From: Corynebacterium minutissimum
GTDB taxonomy: Bacteria > Actinomycetota > Actinomycetes > Mycobacteriales > Mycobacteriaceae
Direction of reading: 5' to 3'
Length of the DNA: 64,000 nucleotides
NCBI RefSeq assembly: GCF_000988205.1
Contig: NZ_LAYQ01000001.1
Span: forward strand, 147,416-211,415
Part shown: positions 1 through 8,354 of the stretch, one piece after another
How the letters are laid out: each line of letters starts with the position of its first letter
Position numbering within the stretch: the first letter of the stretch is position 1
Position numbers and translations under genes: made by a program
Notes under the pieces: model-generated
Seen by the model: only the letters and a program-made list of their open reading frames with translations
What the model was told of the DNA's origin: nothing
The model's database searches: none

Positions 1-599
1 CAACCGTGCGCTACTCCGTCCCGCACCAGCTTGTTGGCCGCACTGTCGATGTGCGCATCACCGGGCAAGTCTTGACCGTCTTTGACCAGGGGACAACCGT
101 AGCAACCCACCGGGTTTCGCATAAGCGTGGGGCCTATGTCACTGACTATGAGCACATTCCATCTGGAATGGACTCCACCCGTGGACTGTGGACAAGCGAC
201 TACTTTTATCGCGAAGCCAGCAAAACCGGCCCGGCAACACGCAAGGTCATCGAAGAACTCATCGCGGCGAAAGCCATCCCGGCCCAGGCGTACCAATCCT
301 GTAGAAACGTGCTGTCGATGGGCAAACACGGCAACAAACCAATCCTGGAAGAGGCATGCCAGCGCCTGACCGCCAACAACGGCAGCCGACGAGCGGTGTC
401 ATATACCGCGGTCAAAAACATGATGGCCGCCATACGCAAAGAACACGCCACACGGCCCCGCGGCTGTGACCAGCCCACGCGCAGCACCACAACCAACCAA
501 TCCACCGCCCCTGCAGTCTCCGACAGGGATACCACAGGCGCGTTTCTCGGCGGTGCAGACCAGTTCAACATGGACAACCTCGTTAAGAAAGGAAACTAA
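1..599 (+). CDS. istA: IS21-family transposase IstA, C-terminal part (5' end outside window)
   Basis: The frame is open to the left edge, so the 197 residues visible from the GTG at 6 are only the C-terminal part of the usual ~500-residue IstA transposase. The visible segment (VPHQLVGRTVDVRI, then YVTDYEHIPSGM) resembles the beta-barrel and tail downstream of the DDE core in IS21 transposases. The DDE triad itself is not visible. IstB follows after 5 bp, the standard IS21 order. The protein would cut and join the element ends, with IstB as helper. Confidence 0.85.
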   Translation, partial: TVRYSVPHQLVGRTVDVRITGQVLTVFDQGTTVATHRVSHKRGAYVTDYEHIPSGMDSTRGLWTSDYFYREASKTGPATRKVIEELIAAKAIPAQAYQSCRNVLSMGKHGNKPILEEACQRLTANNGSRRAVSYTAVKNMMAAIRKEHATRPRGCDQPTRSTTTNQSTAPAVSDRDTTGAFLGGADQFNMDNLVKKGN

Positions 600-604
600 A
601 GCCC

Positions 605-1372
605 ATGTCATCACCAACCCCGCCAACAGATCGCTTCCTTGACGAATCCGTTCTGGCCGACTTCACCGCGCTGCGGATGACTGCCTTCGGCAGAAGCGTT
701 ATCGACATCGCCAACGATCCCGCATTCGACGCATGGACGTTTTCCCAAAAGGTGCTCTACGCACTCGATAAAGAAGTCGCGGCCAGGCGTGAACGACGCA
801 TCAACAAACTGCTGAAAGCATCCCGATCGCCGAACCTTGATGCTTGCCTTGAAAAGGTAGTCTGCACGCCTGACCGCAACATCAACCCCGAGCAAGTCAG
901 CAGACTCGCTCACGGACAATGGTGCCACCTGGGCCAAAACATTGTCATCCTGGGCAAATCCTCAGTCGGCAAAACCTACCTCGCCCAAGCCCTGATCACA
1001 GCAGCATGCCGCAACGACTACTCCGCACGGTTCTACCGCACCGACATGCTTGCCGCCGAACTGGCAGTCCTCCAACCCGAAGACCCCATACGGCTGAAGT
1101 TCATCCAGCACCTCCACGACGTCGACGTCCTGGTCTTAGATGACTTCCTCACCACACCTATTGATGCCGCGACCGCGCACCAACTTCTCAACATCCTCGC
1201 CGGACGAGAAGGCAAAGTCTCAACGATAGTGACCTCACAATTCACCCCACTGGAGTGGTACAAGTCCATCCCCGATGCCGTGATCTCCGAGTCAATCCTC
1301 AACCGACTCGTCTCCGGCGCCGAGATCATCACACTCGAAGGACCAAACATGCGCCTCACCACCAACGCATAA
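605..1372 (+). CDS. istB: IS21-family helper ATPase IstB
   Basis: A 255-residue AAA+ ATPase of normal IstB length. It has a Walker A motif (GKSSVGKT, about residues 117-124) and a Walker B stretch (VLVLDDF) near residue 180. IstB helps the IstA transposase with target selection and strand transfer. It starts at ATG 605 behind AAGGAAAC at the end of istA and is probably translationally coupled to it. It appears intact. Confidence 0.92.
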   Translation: MSSPTPPTDRFLDESVLADFTALRMTAFGRSVIDIANDPAFDAWTFSQKVLYALDKEVAARRERRINKLLKASRSPNLDACLEKVVCTPDRNINPEQVSRLAHGQWCHLGQNIVILGKSSVGKTYLAQALITAACRNDYSARFYRTDMLAAELAVLQPEDPIRLKFIQHLHDVDVLVLDDFLTTPIDAATAHQLLNILAGREGKVSTIVTSQFTPLEWYKSIPDAVISESILNRLVSGAEIITLEGPNMRLTTNA

Positions 1373-1382
1373 CCACCAACAA

Positions 1383-1449
1383 CGCCTGAGTGAGACACCG
1401 CTACCGGATACTCACTCAGGCGCTACCAGATACTCACCACACCGCTACC
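1383..1449 (+). repeat. IS21 right-end repeats (likely transposase binding sites) and hairpin
   Basis: CGCTACC occurs three times, starting at 1399, 1421 and 1443, exactly 22 bp apart; the first two copies extend as CGCTACC(G/A)GATACTCAC. A 12-bp inverted repeat (CGCCTGAGTGAG 1383-1394 with 1411-1422) overlaps them. Multiple spaced terminal repeats that bind the transposase are typical of IS21 ends. Confidence 0.7.
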
Positions 1450-1452
1450 ATT

Positions 1453-2472
1453 TCAGTCTTCTGAACAGGCCCGTCCATCGGTTTTCATATTGTGGTGGTG
1501 CTGGCACAACGCCACCATGTTGTCCGGATGCGTTGGCCCACCATCGGCGTAGTTAATCCGGTGGTCTAACTGACACAACCACGCCGGCATTCCGCAGCCA
1601 GCGGCACGGCAGGTGCCATCGCGGCCTTCAACGTATTTGCGAACCATCGTGGCTGGTCCGTAGCTCTTAGAGGCCTCCGGCTTGGTGCTCAAATCTCTTA
1701 CCGTTGTGGACTGAGCCGGGATGTCTCCCACTTGCCAGCCATGTCCTTCCACGTACACTGGGGCGTCCTCTACATCGTCGGCTTTATATGTGTGGAGCAC
1801 TACTCGGGCAGCTTCTGGCTCCACCTTTCCGGTAGTGAGGAGGATCAGCGCTTCCGCCATGGACACCTCATGCTTTTCGGCTGCTGCCTTAATTGCTTCA
1901 TGGATGATGATTCCGACGCTGCTGTCCACCTCGAGTTCTAGGGTGGCGCGCTGGGCGCGGGTCATCATGGAGTACCGATTCTTTGGGCGCTTATCCTCCA
2001 CGGCGATGGAGTCATCATGCACTTTGACGAGGTCGCGTATCCGGCGGCGAATCTGCGCGGCGGTGGGAAATACCTGATTTGGCTTAGTCGGGGTAAACCA
2101 CCGAGCTAATGAGGCATCAATTGCGGCGACCACCTCCTTTGAAGGCTGGCCTAGTTTAGCCATCACCTGATCGATAGCAATCAAAGCCGCTAAATCCAGC
2201 AAATGGTTGGCATCTTGCAGAGCCTTTACTTGAGGAAGCTCGGTAAGGCGGTGAAGGCCCATGATAATGCGGGCTACCGCGCCAGCAGATTTACCGGTCT
2301 TTATCCCAAGGCGCATGCAAGCAGTATCGGCGTCCTCGTCAAGTGCGGGAAGAACGCTGGACCAGAATTCATAGTCTGCCTGGCGTACACCTTGACCTGC
2401 CACGCAGACCGGATCATTCGGATTGGAATGAGAAAAATAGGACGCATTAACAACGTCTGTAGTGGAAGACAC
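1453..2472 (-). CDS. HNH endonuclease, 13E12/DUF222-like, C-terminus cut by IS21
   Basis: A 339-residue protein with an N-terminal DUF222/13E12-type helical region and a C-terminal HNH nuclease motif: zinc cysteines in CRAAGCGMPAWLC, the catalytic LDHRI, and NMVALCQHHHNMKTDGR. The family usually continues for several tens of residues after KTDGR. Here the last codons (CSED and stop) come from the IS21 end, so the tail is lost although the nuclease motif is whole. The start is a GTG with a GAGGGGG stretch upstream. Such genes are scattered multicopy elements in Actinobacteria with uncertain function. A LexA-like palindrome lies 58 bp upstream. Confidence 0.85.
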   Translation of the reverse strand: MSSTTDVVNASYFSHSNPNDPVCVAGQGVRQADYEFWSSVLPALDEDADTACMRLGIKTGKSAGAVARIIMGLHRLTELPQVKALQDANHLLDLAALIAIDQVMAKLGQPSKEVVAAIDASLARWFTPTKPNQVFPTAAQIRRRIRDLVKVHDDSIAVEDKRPKNRYSMMTRAQRATLELEVDSSVGIIIHEAIKAAAEKHEVSMAEALILLTTGKVEPEAARVVLHTYKADDVEDAPVYVEGHGWQVGDIPAQSTTVRDLSTKPEASKSYGPATMVRKYVEGRDGTCRAAGCGMPAWLCQLDHRINYADGGPTHPDNMVALCQHHHNMKTDGRACSED

Positions 2473-2530
2473 GAAACGCGCAACCCCCTCTTTCTTAAGT
2501 GAATTACTGAGAGGATCCGAACCCCCACTG

Positions 2531-2548
2531 TTCGAAACCCCTTTCGAA
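2531..2548. promoter_or_regulatory. LexA/SOS-box-like palindrome upstream of the HNH gene
   Basis: TTCGAAACCCCTTTCGAA is a perfect inverted repeat with 7-bp arms. The TCGAA-N6-TTCGA spacing equals the actinobacterial LexA box (TCGAAC-N4-GTTCGA), with A and T at the inner positions. It lies 58 bp upstream of the GTG start. Members of the mycobacterial 13E12 family are known to carry LexA boxes. The rest of 2473-2757 holds no other gene I can support. Confidence 0.5.
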
Positions 2549-2757
2549 AAACGAGTTTATGCCACACCCTCGACGATGTCTACCCCGGAAGAAAAGTTGT
2601 TAAAGGGGAGGCAACTGAGGTGACAGATGCTGGCGAGGTGTGGTTTCAGTCGGTCTCCGACTTGAAGCGGGGCGTGCGGAAGTCCCCTGGAGTGGGACGT
2701 ATGTTTGGTTAATGCTCCCTCACTAGAGATTGTTAAAATTGTGACTTGAGTTAATCT

Positions 2758-3531
2758 ATGCACGTGCTGAAACCTACCCCGCTCATCGTTGGCCTTGCTC
2801 TTGCGGCTCTCACGGCGCCACCCGCCCATGCCCTGACGTTCAATCCTGAAAAGGTTCCACCACGCACCCAGATGACCGTGCGTTATGCCGACGGAAACTC
2901 AGTCTCCACCGGAAATGGCCATGAGTCCCGCGCCGCGCTATCCCTGGCCAAGCTATACCTCGGCATGTGGGTGCTGAAGTACGGCACGCCGGAGGATAAA
3001 GCCCGCGTGGAGAACATGATTCGTTTCTCTGAGGACGGAACTGCCAGCGACTTAGAGTGGAAATATCCGCAGGCGATTCCCTCCATCATCGGTGAGTATC
3101 AGCTGGGGGAGACCCACCACAACGGCTACTGGGGAAATGTCACGACGTCGACGGAGGATCTCACGCGCTTCATCGGGGTGATTTCTGGCGATCCGGTTGC
3201 CGCGCCGATCACGAAGGGCATGGCGACGGCAGCGCCCGCAGCGGCCGACGGTTACCGCCAGGACTTTGGCACCGCACGAATCCCGGGCATCATCGGCACG
3301 AAATTTGGGTGGTCGGATGACCGCCAAGTTCACGCGAGCGCCTCCTTTGGTCCGGGCTATAGCGTGGCGGCTAATACCTATGGTTCCCCGGCGGATCTCA
3401 CGACGGATGTTCTCGGTGCGGTGGAGGTTTCTCCGCAGGCGCCGAGCTTGCCGACGCCCCTCCAAGATGCGCACGATAGGGCGTGTGCGGAACTGAAGCG
3501 CGCTGTGCCGAGCTCGTCGCAGGTGTGCTGA
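2758..3531 (+). CDS. secreted protein with beta-lactamase/transpeptidase-like SxxK motif
   Basis: 257 residues with a Sec signal peptide (hydrophobic residues about 8-20, likely cleavage after AHA, residue 25). The mature part has S62-L-A-K65 in a helix-like setting, a possible SxN equivalent near residues 91-98, and K182-F-G184 where a KTG motif would sit. This order matches penicillin-recognising serine hydrolases, but the protein is short and the KTG is altered, so catalysis is uncertain. There is no sortase signal, lipobox or late membrane segment. The ATG at 2758 has a weak ribosome site. The activity is not known. Confidence 0.6.
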   Translation: MHVLKPTPLIVGLALAALTAPPAHALTFNPEKVPPRTQMTVRYADGNSVSTGNGHESRAALSLAKLYLGMWVLKYGTPEDKARVENMIRFSEDGTASDLEWKYPQAIPSIIGEYQLGETHHNGYWGNVTTSTEDLTRFIGVISGDPVAAPITKGMATAAPAAADGYRQDFGTARIPGIIGTKFGWSDDRQVHASASFGPGYSVAANTYGSPADLTTDVLGAVEVSPQAPSLPTPLQDAHDRACAELKRAVPSSSQVC

Positions 3532-3631
3532 CCAACCAGGAGATAAGCTAAGAAGTACCTTTGCGGGTGCTAAGAAATTAATATATTCTCGGCTGTCAAC
3601 GAAGCGGTTACTAGCCCGAAAGGTAATTCTG

Positions 3632-4234
3632 ATGCGCAAGACGTTGTCCATTTTGACCATTGCTGTTGCAGCTTTGAGCGCTGCCCCAGCAGCGACTGCG
3701 AAGAGCGACCAAACCCGTTCGCTTATTTCCCCAGGCACGTGTGCCACCATTACCAAGTTGGCAAATGAAGGAAAGCCCGTTCCGGATCCGTCTATTCTGC
3801 GCGATGCCGATTCCGTTCCTTCTTACTTCCAGAGCGGGGTCCTTAAGTACAAGGTGGCGGATGATTTCCCCTACCGCGAGCAGCTCGATGCCGCGGTAGC
3901 TGAGTGGAACGACGCGCTCGACGGGAAGGCCTCGCTTAAGGAAGTAGCGCCGTCCGAGGCTGATGAAGACACCATCGCCATCATCTACAAGCCGGAACCG
4001 AACGGTTACGTCCAAGGTACGGCCTACCCGGACCATGGGATGCTCTTCATCAAGACCGCTAACGCTCAGTACCCAGAGGCGCTCCAAGGCACTATCGCCC
4101 ACGAGCTCGGCCACATGATGGGCGCGGGTCACTCCTGCGCCCACGCGCTCATGGCCGGTGCGAACCAGAATCCCATTTCTTATCATGTGACTCCGCTCGA
4201 TGCGGTGGCTGTCCTGCAAGGACAGTTCGACTAA
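3632..4234 (+). CDS. secreted metzincin-type zinc metalloprotease
   Basis: 200 residues with a Sec signal peptide (MRKTLSILTIAVAALSAAPAATA). The zinc site HELGHMMGAGH (H157, E158, H161, H167) fits the metzincin pattern HExxHxxGxxH, and ALMAG (M174) provides the Met-turn. The size suits a small matrixin-like catalytic domain with no extra domains. It probably cleaves extracellular proteins or peptides. AAAGG precedes the ATG, and TATATT about 50 bp upstream could be a -10 element. Its stop is 1 bp from that of the convergent PrsW gene. Confidence 0.8.
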   Translation: MRKTLSILTIAVAALSAAPAATAKSDQTRSLISPGTCATITKLANEGKPVPDPSILRDADSVPSYFQSGVLKYKVADDFPYREQLDAAVAEWNDALDGKASLKEVAPSEADEDTIAIIYKPEPNGYVQGTAYPDHGMLFIKTANAQYPEALQGTIAHELGHMMGAGHSCAHALMAGANQNPISYHVTPLDAVAVLQGQFD

Positions 4235-4235
4235 G

Positions 4236-5078
4236 TCACCGCAGGCTGGCCGCGCCCGGCGAATGCGAATAGGTGTCGTCGGTCTTGGCCAGGCGGTGAG
4301 CGCGGATTCCCAGGTAGATGACCGTCGGGTACATGATGAGCGCCACGAGGACATACTGCGTAACGAGCTGCCAGGTTTCCTCCCACATGTAGTTCCACGC
4401 GAAGTGGAGACAGAAGGAGAAAAACAGCGCGCCCACGCCAATGCCGAGGCGCCACCACCATGGTTTATGCGCGGCGTAGATAGCCCAGCCGATGCCAAAA
4501 CCTGCGATGGCAGAGAAACACATATGCAGGCACGGGCCTGCAACAAGGCGCAGGCCCCACATCTGGAGCATGCCGATCCAGTCTGAGGTGGGGTGCATCA
4601 GTGCACCCATCGCGGAGTACAGGCTGTTTTCCAGGACTTCGAAGCCCCAGCCCACGAGGGCACCGACGATGAAGCCGTGCCAAGGCCGGTTGAGCTGTCG
4701 GAAGCTGAGGAGGATGAAGACCACGCCGAGGACCTTGGCAAATTCTTCCGGATAAGCACCGGCCCAGGACATCATGGATTCCTCCCAGCCCAGGCCCACG
4801 GAGAGGTCGGTCAGTGGGGAGGCTGACAGCAGCGCCAAGGTCACAGCAGCGCCGGCTCCCCAGAGCACGCTTGCCGACGCCCACCCTTTCCCCGGCCTTG
4901 CCCACATCGGACTGCGACTCCACAGGAACAGGCCCAGCGCCAAGAAACCGACGCCGAGGATCAAGCTAACGAGGCCCGGCAGAGGAGCCACGAAGAAAAT
5001 GCCGAGCAGATTAATCAGGGAAATCGGCAGGCAGAGACCAATGATGATCCACAAGGTAACGCGGAAGATTTTGCTCAT
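4236..5078 (-). CDS. PrsW-family intramembrane glutamic protease
   Basis: 280 residues, multi-pass membrane protein with about eight hydrophobic segments. It has the PrsW motifs in order: PEEFAK (E111-E112), GFEVLEN (about 145-151), LHMCFSA and HFAWN. PrsW proteases cleave membrane-anchored substrates; in Bacillus PrsW cleaves the anti-sigma factor RsiW. The start overlaps the stop of the upstream small membrane-anchored gene (TGATG), so the two are co-translated and that protein is a possible partner or substrate. The substrate is inferred, not shown. Confidence 0.85.
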   Translation of the reverse strand: MSKIFRVTLWIIIGLCLPISLINLLGIFFVAPLPGLVSLILGVGFLALGLFLWSRSPMWARPGKGWASASVLWGAGAAVTLALLSASPLTDLSVGLGWEESMMSWAGAYPEEFAKVLGVVFILLSFRQLNRPWHGFIVGALVGWGFEVLENSLYSAMGALMHPTSDWIGMLQMWGLRLVAGPCLHMCFSAIAGFGIGWAIYAAHKPWWWRLGIGVGALFFSFCLHFAWNYMWEETWQLVTQYVLVALIMYPTVIYLGIRAHRLAKTDDTYSHSPGAASLR

Positions 5079-5569
5079 CAGAAGGCCTCCATAAATTGTT
5101 GGGCAAGGTCGGTCGGGTCACCATTGGAGAAGACGATCTGATAGTTGAGATCGCCTTTAGCCACGCTGAAGGCGAAGACCGGAATAAAGCCATCCGTTTC
5201 AAGGGTGAGAATACCTCCGGCATCTTTAACGTCTTCTTCCCTCGGCATGCCCTCGAAGCTGGTTGCGCGCACGGCGCGGCGCAGGGCGAGCGCATCGTCC
5301 TCGACGCCTTCGGTGACATAGGCCTCGACCAAGGTATCGCCGCAGTCCCAGGCCTGGTTGGCCATGGAATCATGATTTACGCTGCACGTAAGGCCCTCGA
5401 TGGGTTGGCGCCACTCAGGGTCATCGAGCACCACTTCTTCCATTTCAGGTTCACGCTCCGGCAAGGCCAAGCTCAACACAGCGGGCAACCCAAGGACGAG
5501 CAAGGTTGCCCCGAGCACGGCGAAGAAAGGTCCCGTCATCTTCGCCGGAGGGAAACGATAAGAAGTCAT
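5078..5569 (-). CDS. single-pass membrane-anchored protein of unknown function
   Basis: 163 residues from ATG 5569. The N-terminus is short and basic, followed by one hydrophobic segment (about residues 15-32) and an acidic extracytoplasmic domain with two cysteines (TCSVNHD, WDCGD) that could form a disulphide. I do not recognise the family. The frame is open to 5875, but upstream it is the antisense of the M13 gene, so I chose the internal ATG, which opens into the membrane segment. It is translationally coupled to the PrsW gene and divergent, with a 33-bp gap, from the M13 peptidase. Confidence 0.7.
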   Translation of the reverse strand: MTSYRFPPAKMTGPFFAVLGATLLVLGLPAVLSLALPEREPEMEEVVLDDPEWRQPIEGLTCSVNHDSMANQAWDCGDTLVEAYVTEGVEDDALALRRAVRATSFEGMPREEDVKDAGGILTLETDGFIPVFAFSVAKGDLNYQIVFSNGDPTDLAQQFMEAF

Positions 5570-5602
5570 GCACACCACACTAACGCGTGCTTCTGACATA
5601 GA

Positions 5603-7528
5603 GTGAAGTGCATGAAGGATCTGTATCAATTTGTTAATGGCCCATGGATTGAGTCCCACGTTATCCCCGATGATCGCGGTGTCGACGGCACCTTCCACGC
5701 GCTGCGCGACGAAGCCGAGGAACTCGTCCACGAGATCGTTAAGGAAGACGCTGGCCGTCCTGGGATCGTGTATTCCTCTCACATGGACGTTGAGGGAGTC
5801 AATGCTGCGGGGACGGCGCCACTTTCCGAAGATCTGGACAAGCTGGTTGCGGCTGATCCGGAGGAGCTGGCGCACAACCTGGGTATTCTGGAGCGCGAGG
5901 GCGTTGGTGCCCCAGTGACCTTCTGGGTAGAAAAAGACTCCGGCTCCGAGGACGCGGTGGCCTACATTATTCAGTCTGGTTTAGGTCTGCCGGATGAGGC
6001 TTATTACCGCGAAGAAGCTCACGCGCAGACGCTCGCTGACTACGAGAAGCACGTTGCGGCGATGCTGGGATTCTTAGATCCCGCTCGCCTCTTCGGGCTG
6101 GGCGCGGAGGTTGCAGCTACCCGCATCGTGAACCTGGAGAAGGAAATTGCGGCTGGGCATTGGGATGTGGTGGCCTCCCGTGATGCGGTGAAGACGTATA
6201 ACCCGGTGGACGTCGCCAATCTGCCCAGCATCACCCGCGCCATCCTGCAGGGTGGGGGACTGCCGGAGCACCGCGTGGTGGCCATGATGCCGTCCTACTT
6301 TGAGCACCTCGAGGGCCTGTTCACCGCCGGCCGTATGGCGGATTGGCAACTGTGGGCTACGTGGCACATTCTGTTGTCGCGTGCCCCCTACCTCACCGAG
6401 GAGATCGGTAAGAAGAACTTCGAGTTCTATGGAACTAAGCTCTCGGGTGCTACTGAACAGCGTGCACGTTGGAAGCGCGCCGTCGGGCTGGCGGAAAACA
6501 TGGTGGGCCAGGAAATCGGCAAGGTCTTCGTGGACAAGCACTTCCCGCCGTCCTCGAAGTCCGAGATGGATGAGCTGGTGGAATACCTTACCGCCGCCTA
6601 CCGCGAGAGGATTTCGCAGCTGGAGTGGATGACCCCGGCTACCCGCGAGCGCGCGCTGGAAAAGCTCTCCCAGTTCAAGGCCAAGATTGGGTACCCGGAT
6701 ACGTGGCGCGACTACTCTGACCTGGAGTTTTCGCCGAAGGGTGCGGACTTGGTGGCCAATGTGCGCGCAGGCAACGCGTGGAACCACGATTATGAGTTGG
6801 CCAAGATTGGCAAGCCGGCGGACCGCGATGAATGGTTCTCCACCCCGCAGACGGTGAATGCTTTTTATAATCCGGTGGTCAATGACATCACCTTCCCGGC
6901 GGCTATTTTGCGCCCGCCGTTCTATAACCCAGAAGCTGATGCCGCGGAGAACTTCGGTGCTATCGGCGCGGTGATTGGCCACGAGATTGGGCATGGCTTT
7001 GATGATCAGGGCTCGCAGTATGATGGCCAGGGCAACCTCAACTCTTGGTGGACGGATGAGGACCGCGCGGCCTTCGAGAAGTTGACCGCGAAGCTGGTGG
7101 ATCAGTTCCAAGGCCAGGTGCCCAAGGTACTGGAGGGCACTGATTCCGCAGGCGTCAACGGCAGCTTCACTCTGGGTGAGAACATCGGTGACCTGGGCGG
7201 ATTGGGCATTGCCGTGGTGGCCTACAAGAACTACTGCGCCGACAAGGGCCTGGACATCAACGGTCAGGTCGCGCCCTTTGAGGCAGAAGGTGCTGAGCCT
7301 GAATTGGCAGAGCACGAGTACACCGGTCTGCAGCGCTTCTTCCTGGCGTGGGCGCGCGTGTGGCGTACTGCTATTCGTCCGGAGATGGCTACGCAGTACT
7401 TGGCTATTGACCCGCACTCGCCGGCGGAGTTCCGCTGCAACATCATCGCCGAGAACATTGACGAGTTCTACGAGGCTTTTGATGTCGAGGATGGATTGGT
7501 CCCAGAGGAGCGCGTCACCATCTGGTAG
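5603..7528 (+). CDS. M13 family zinc metallopeptidase (PepO/neprilysin-like)
   Basis: 641 residues, full length for M13. The zinc site HEIGH spans residues 460-464, the third ligand lies in GENIGDLGG (E526), and the substrate-binding NAFYNPVVNDITFPAAIL block (an NAxY variant) precedes it. There is no signal peptide, so it is probably cytoplasmic and degrades oligopeptides; the mycobacterial homologue is called Zmp1. Two close ATGs (5603, 5612) are possible starts. The upstream gap is only 33 bp, so the promoter must overlap the divergent gene's 5' end. Confidence 0.93.
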   Translation: MKCMKDLYQFVNGPWIESHVIPDDRGVDGTFHALRDEAEELVHEIVKEDAGRPGIVYSSHMDVEGVNAAGTAPLSEDLDKLVAADPEELAHNLGILEREGVGAPVTFWVEKDSGSEDAVAYIIQSGLGLPDEAYYREEAHAQTLADYEKHVAAMLGFLDPARLFGLGAEVAATRIVNLEKEIAAGHWDVVASRDAVKTYNPVDVANLPSITRAILQGGGLPEHRVVAMMPSYFEHLEGLFTAGRMADWQLWATWHILLSRAPYLTEEIGKKNFEFYGTKLSGATEQRARWKRAVGLAENMVGQEIGKVFVDKHFPPSSKSEMDELVEYLTAAYRERISQLEWMTPATRERALEKLSQFKAKIGYPDTWRDYSDLEFSPKGADLVANVRAGNAWNHDYELAKIGKPADRDEWFSTPQTVNAFYNPVVNDITFPAAILRPPFYNPEADAAENFGAIGAVIGHEIGHGFDDQGSQYDGQGNLNSWWTDEDRAAFEKLTAKLVDQFQGQVPKVLEGTDSAGVNGSFTLGENIGDLGGLGIAVVAYKNYCADKGLDINGQVAPFEAEGAEPELAEHEYTGLQRFFLAWARVWRTAIRPEMATQYLAIDPHSPAEFRCNIIAENIDEFYEAFDVEDGLVPEERVTIW

Positions 7529-7542
7529 TACCCTTGGGGGCC

Positions 7543-8352
7543 ATGAGTGACTACCAACTAAGTCCGGAAAAACAGCTCGAGCAACTCTCCTCCTACATGG
7601 AGGTGCACTACCCGCTGCCGGACTTCCGTCCGCCGTGGGCAGGTGGAGGTTCGCCGGAGGCGGACCGCTACTGTGCGCTGCTGCCGGATCGCATCGTGCA
7701 GGCCTCGATGATGGTGCTGGGTACCGCGGTGGATCACTCGCTGCCCGGTACTGCCTTCACGGAGGGGGTGCGTGTTGAGGAATCTGAGGTCGGAGCGATC
7801 TTTGTTCCCTCGGAACAGAATGGCCGCTGGGCAGTCTCGCTGCACTCCGGTGGCTGGTGGCGCGGTGACGGCAAGGCGCTAGAGATGCAGTGGCGGCCCG
7901 AAGTGGCTGCTGCGGCGCAGCTGTCGGGGACCACGATCATTGATGTGGATTATCCGTTGGCGCCCGAGCACACCGTGGCGCAGATGGTGGAGTCGGTTCA
8001 GGCGGCCGTCGATTATGCGCGCGCCCAGGGGGCAGAGCGCGTGACGGCGTGGGGCTATTCCTCCGGTGGCGCGCTCGCAGCGCTGGTGCCTGCCGACGCC
8101 CTCCTCCTCACCTTCCCCGACTTCGGTGCGCTGGCCAAGCTCCCGGAGGAGATCCGCGGCGACTATGTCCTCGATGTTGAGAAGCTGCCGGGGCTATATT
8201 CCGGCATCTTGGTCCAGACCGCGGCGCAGGACGAGATTGCTGAGCGCGTGAAGATCCCCGGTGCACAGACCGCGGACTACGTATCTATGCACCGTATTTC
8301 TACCCCGGCCGTGGCGCGTCAGAGGGTGCGTGACGCGGCCAAGTTCCTGTAG
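7543..8352 (+). CDS. alpha/beta hydrolase (esterase/lipase-like)
   Basis: 269 residues from ATG 7543, 14 bp after the M13 gene and so probably in its operon. The nucleophile elbow is GYSSGG (S173 in GxSxG). HSGGWW (about 101-106) matches the oxyanion-hole region of hormone-sensitive-lipase-like esterases, and DYPLAPEHT (136-144) is also typical of that group. No signal peptide. The substrate is unknown, probably a small ester. The catalytic Asp and His in the C-terminal third cannot be assigned with certainty. Confidence 0.78.
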   Translation: MSDYQLSPEKQLEQLSSYMEVHYPLPDFRPPWAGGGSPEADRYCALLPDRIVQASMMVLGTAVDHSLPGTAFTEGVRVEESEVGAIFVPSEQNGRWAVSLHSGGWWRGDGKALEMQWRPEVAAAAQLSGTTIIDVDYPLAPEHTVAQMVESVQAAVDYARAQGAERVTAWGYSSGGALAALVPADALLLTFPDFGALAKLPEEIRGDYVLDVEKLPGLYSGILVQTAAQDEIAERVKIPGAQTADYVSMHRISTPAVARQRVRDAAKFL

Positions 8353-8354
8353 GG

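Larger units (their letters stand above)
1..1467 (+). mobile_element. IS21-family insertion sequence, right part only
   Basis: The window opens inside an IS21-type element: the C-terminal part of istA, then istB, then a non-coding end with spaced repeats. I place the right terminus at about 1467, where the strand reads ...TTCTGAACA; its reverse complement starts TGTTCAGAAGAC, and IS21 elements typically begin TG. The neighbouring HNH frame loses family similarity at the same point, which supports the boundary. The left end lies outside the window, so the target duplication cannot be checked. Confidence 0.8.

Noticed and set aside
1383..1422. Intrinsic terminator after istB
   Set aside because: The 12-bp hairpin lacks a T-run and overlaps the regular 22-bp repeats, so a transposase-binding end is a better reading.
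5570..5875. N-terminal extension of the small membrane-anchored protein
   Set aside because: It is antisense to the start of the M13 gene, and the internal ATG opens directly into the membrane helix.
6074..7417. 447-codon open frame on the minus strand
   Set aside because: It is entirely antisense to the M13 peptidase gene, which has all family motifs; the frame has no recognisable domain.
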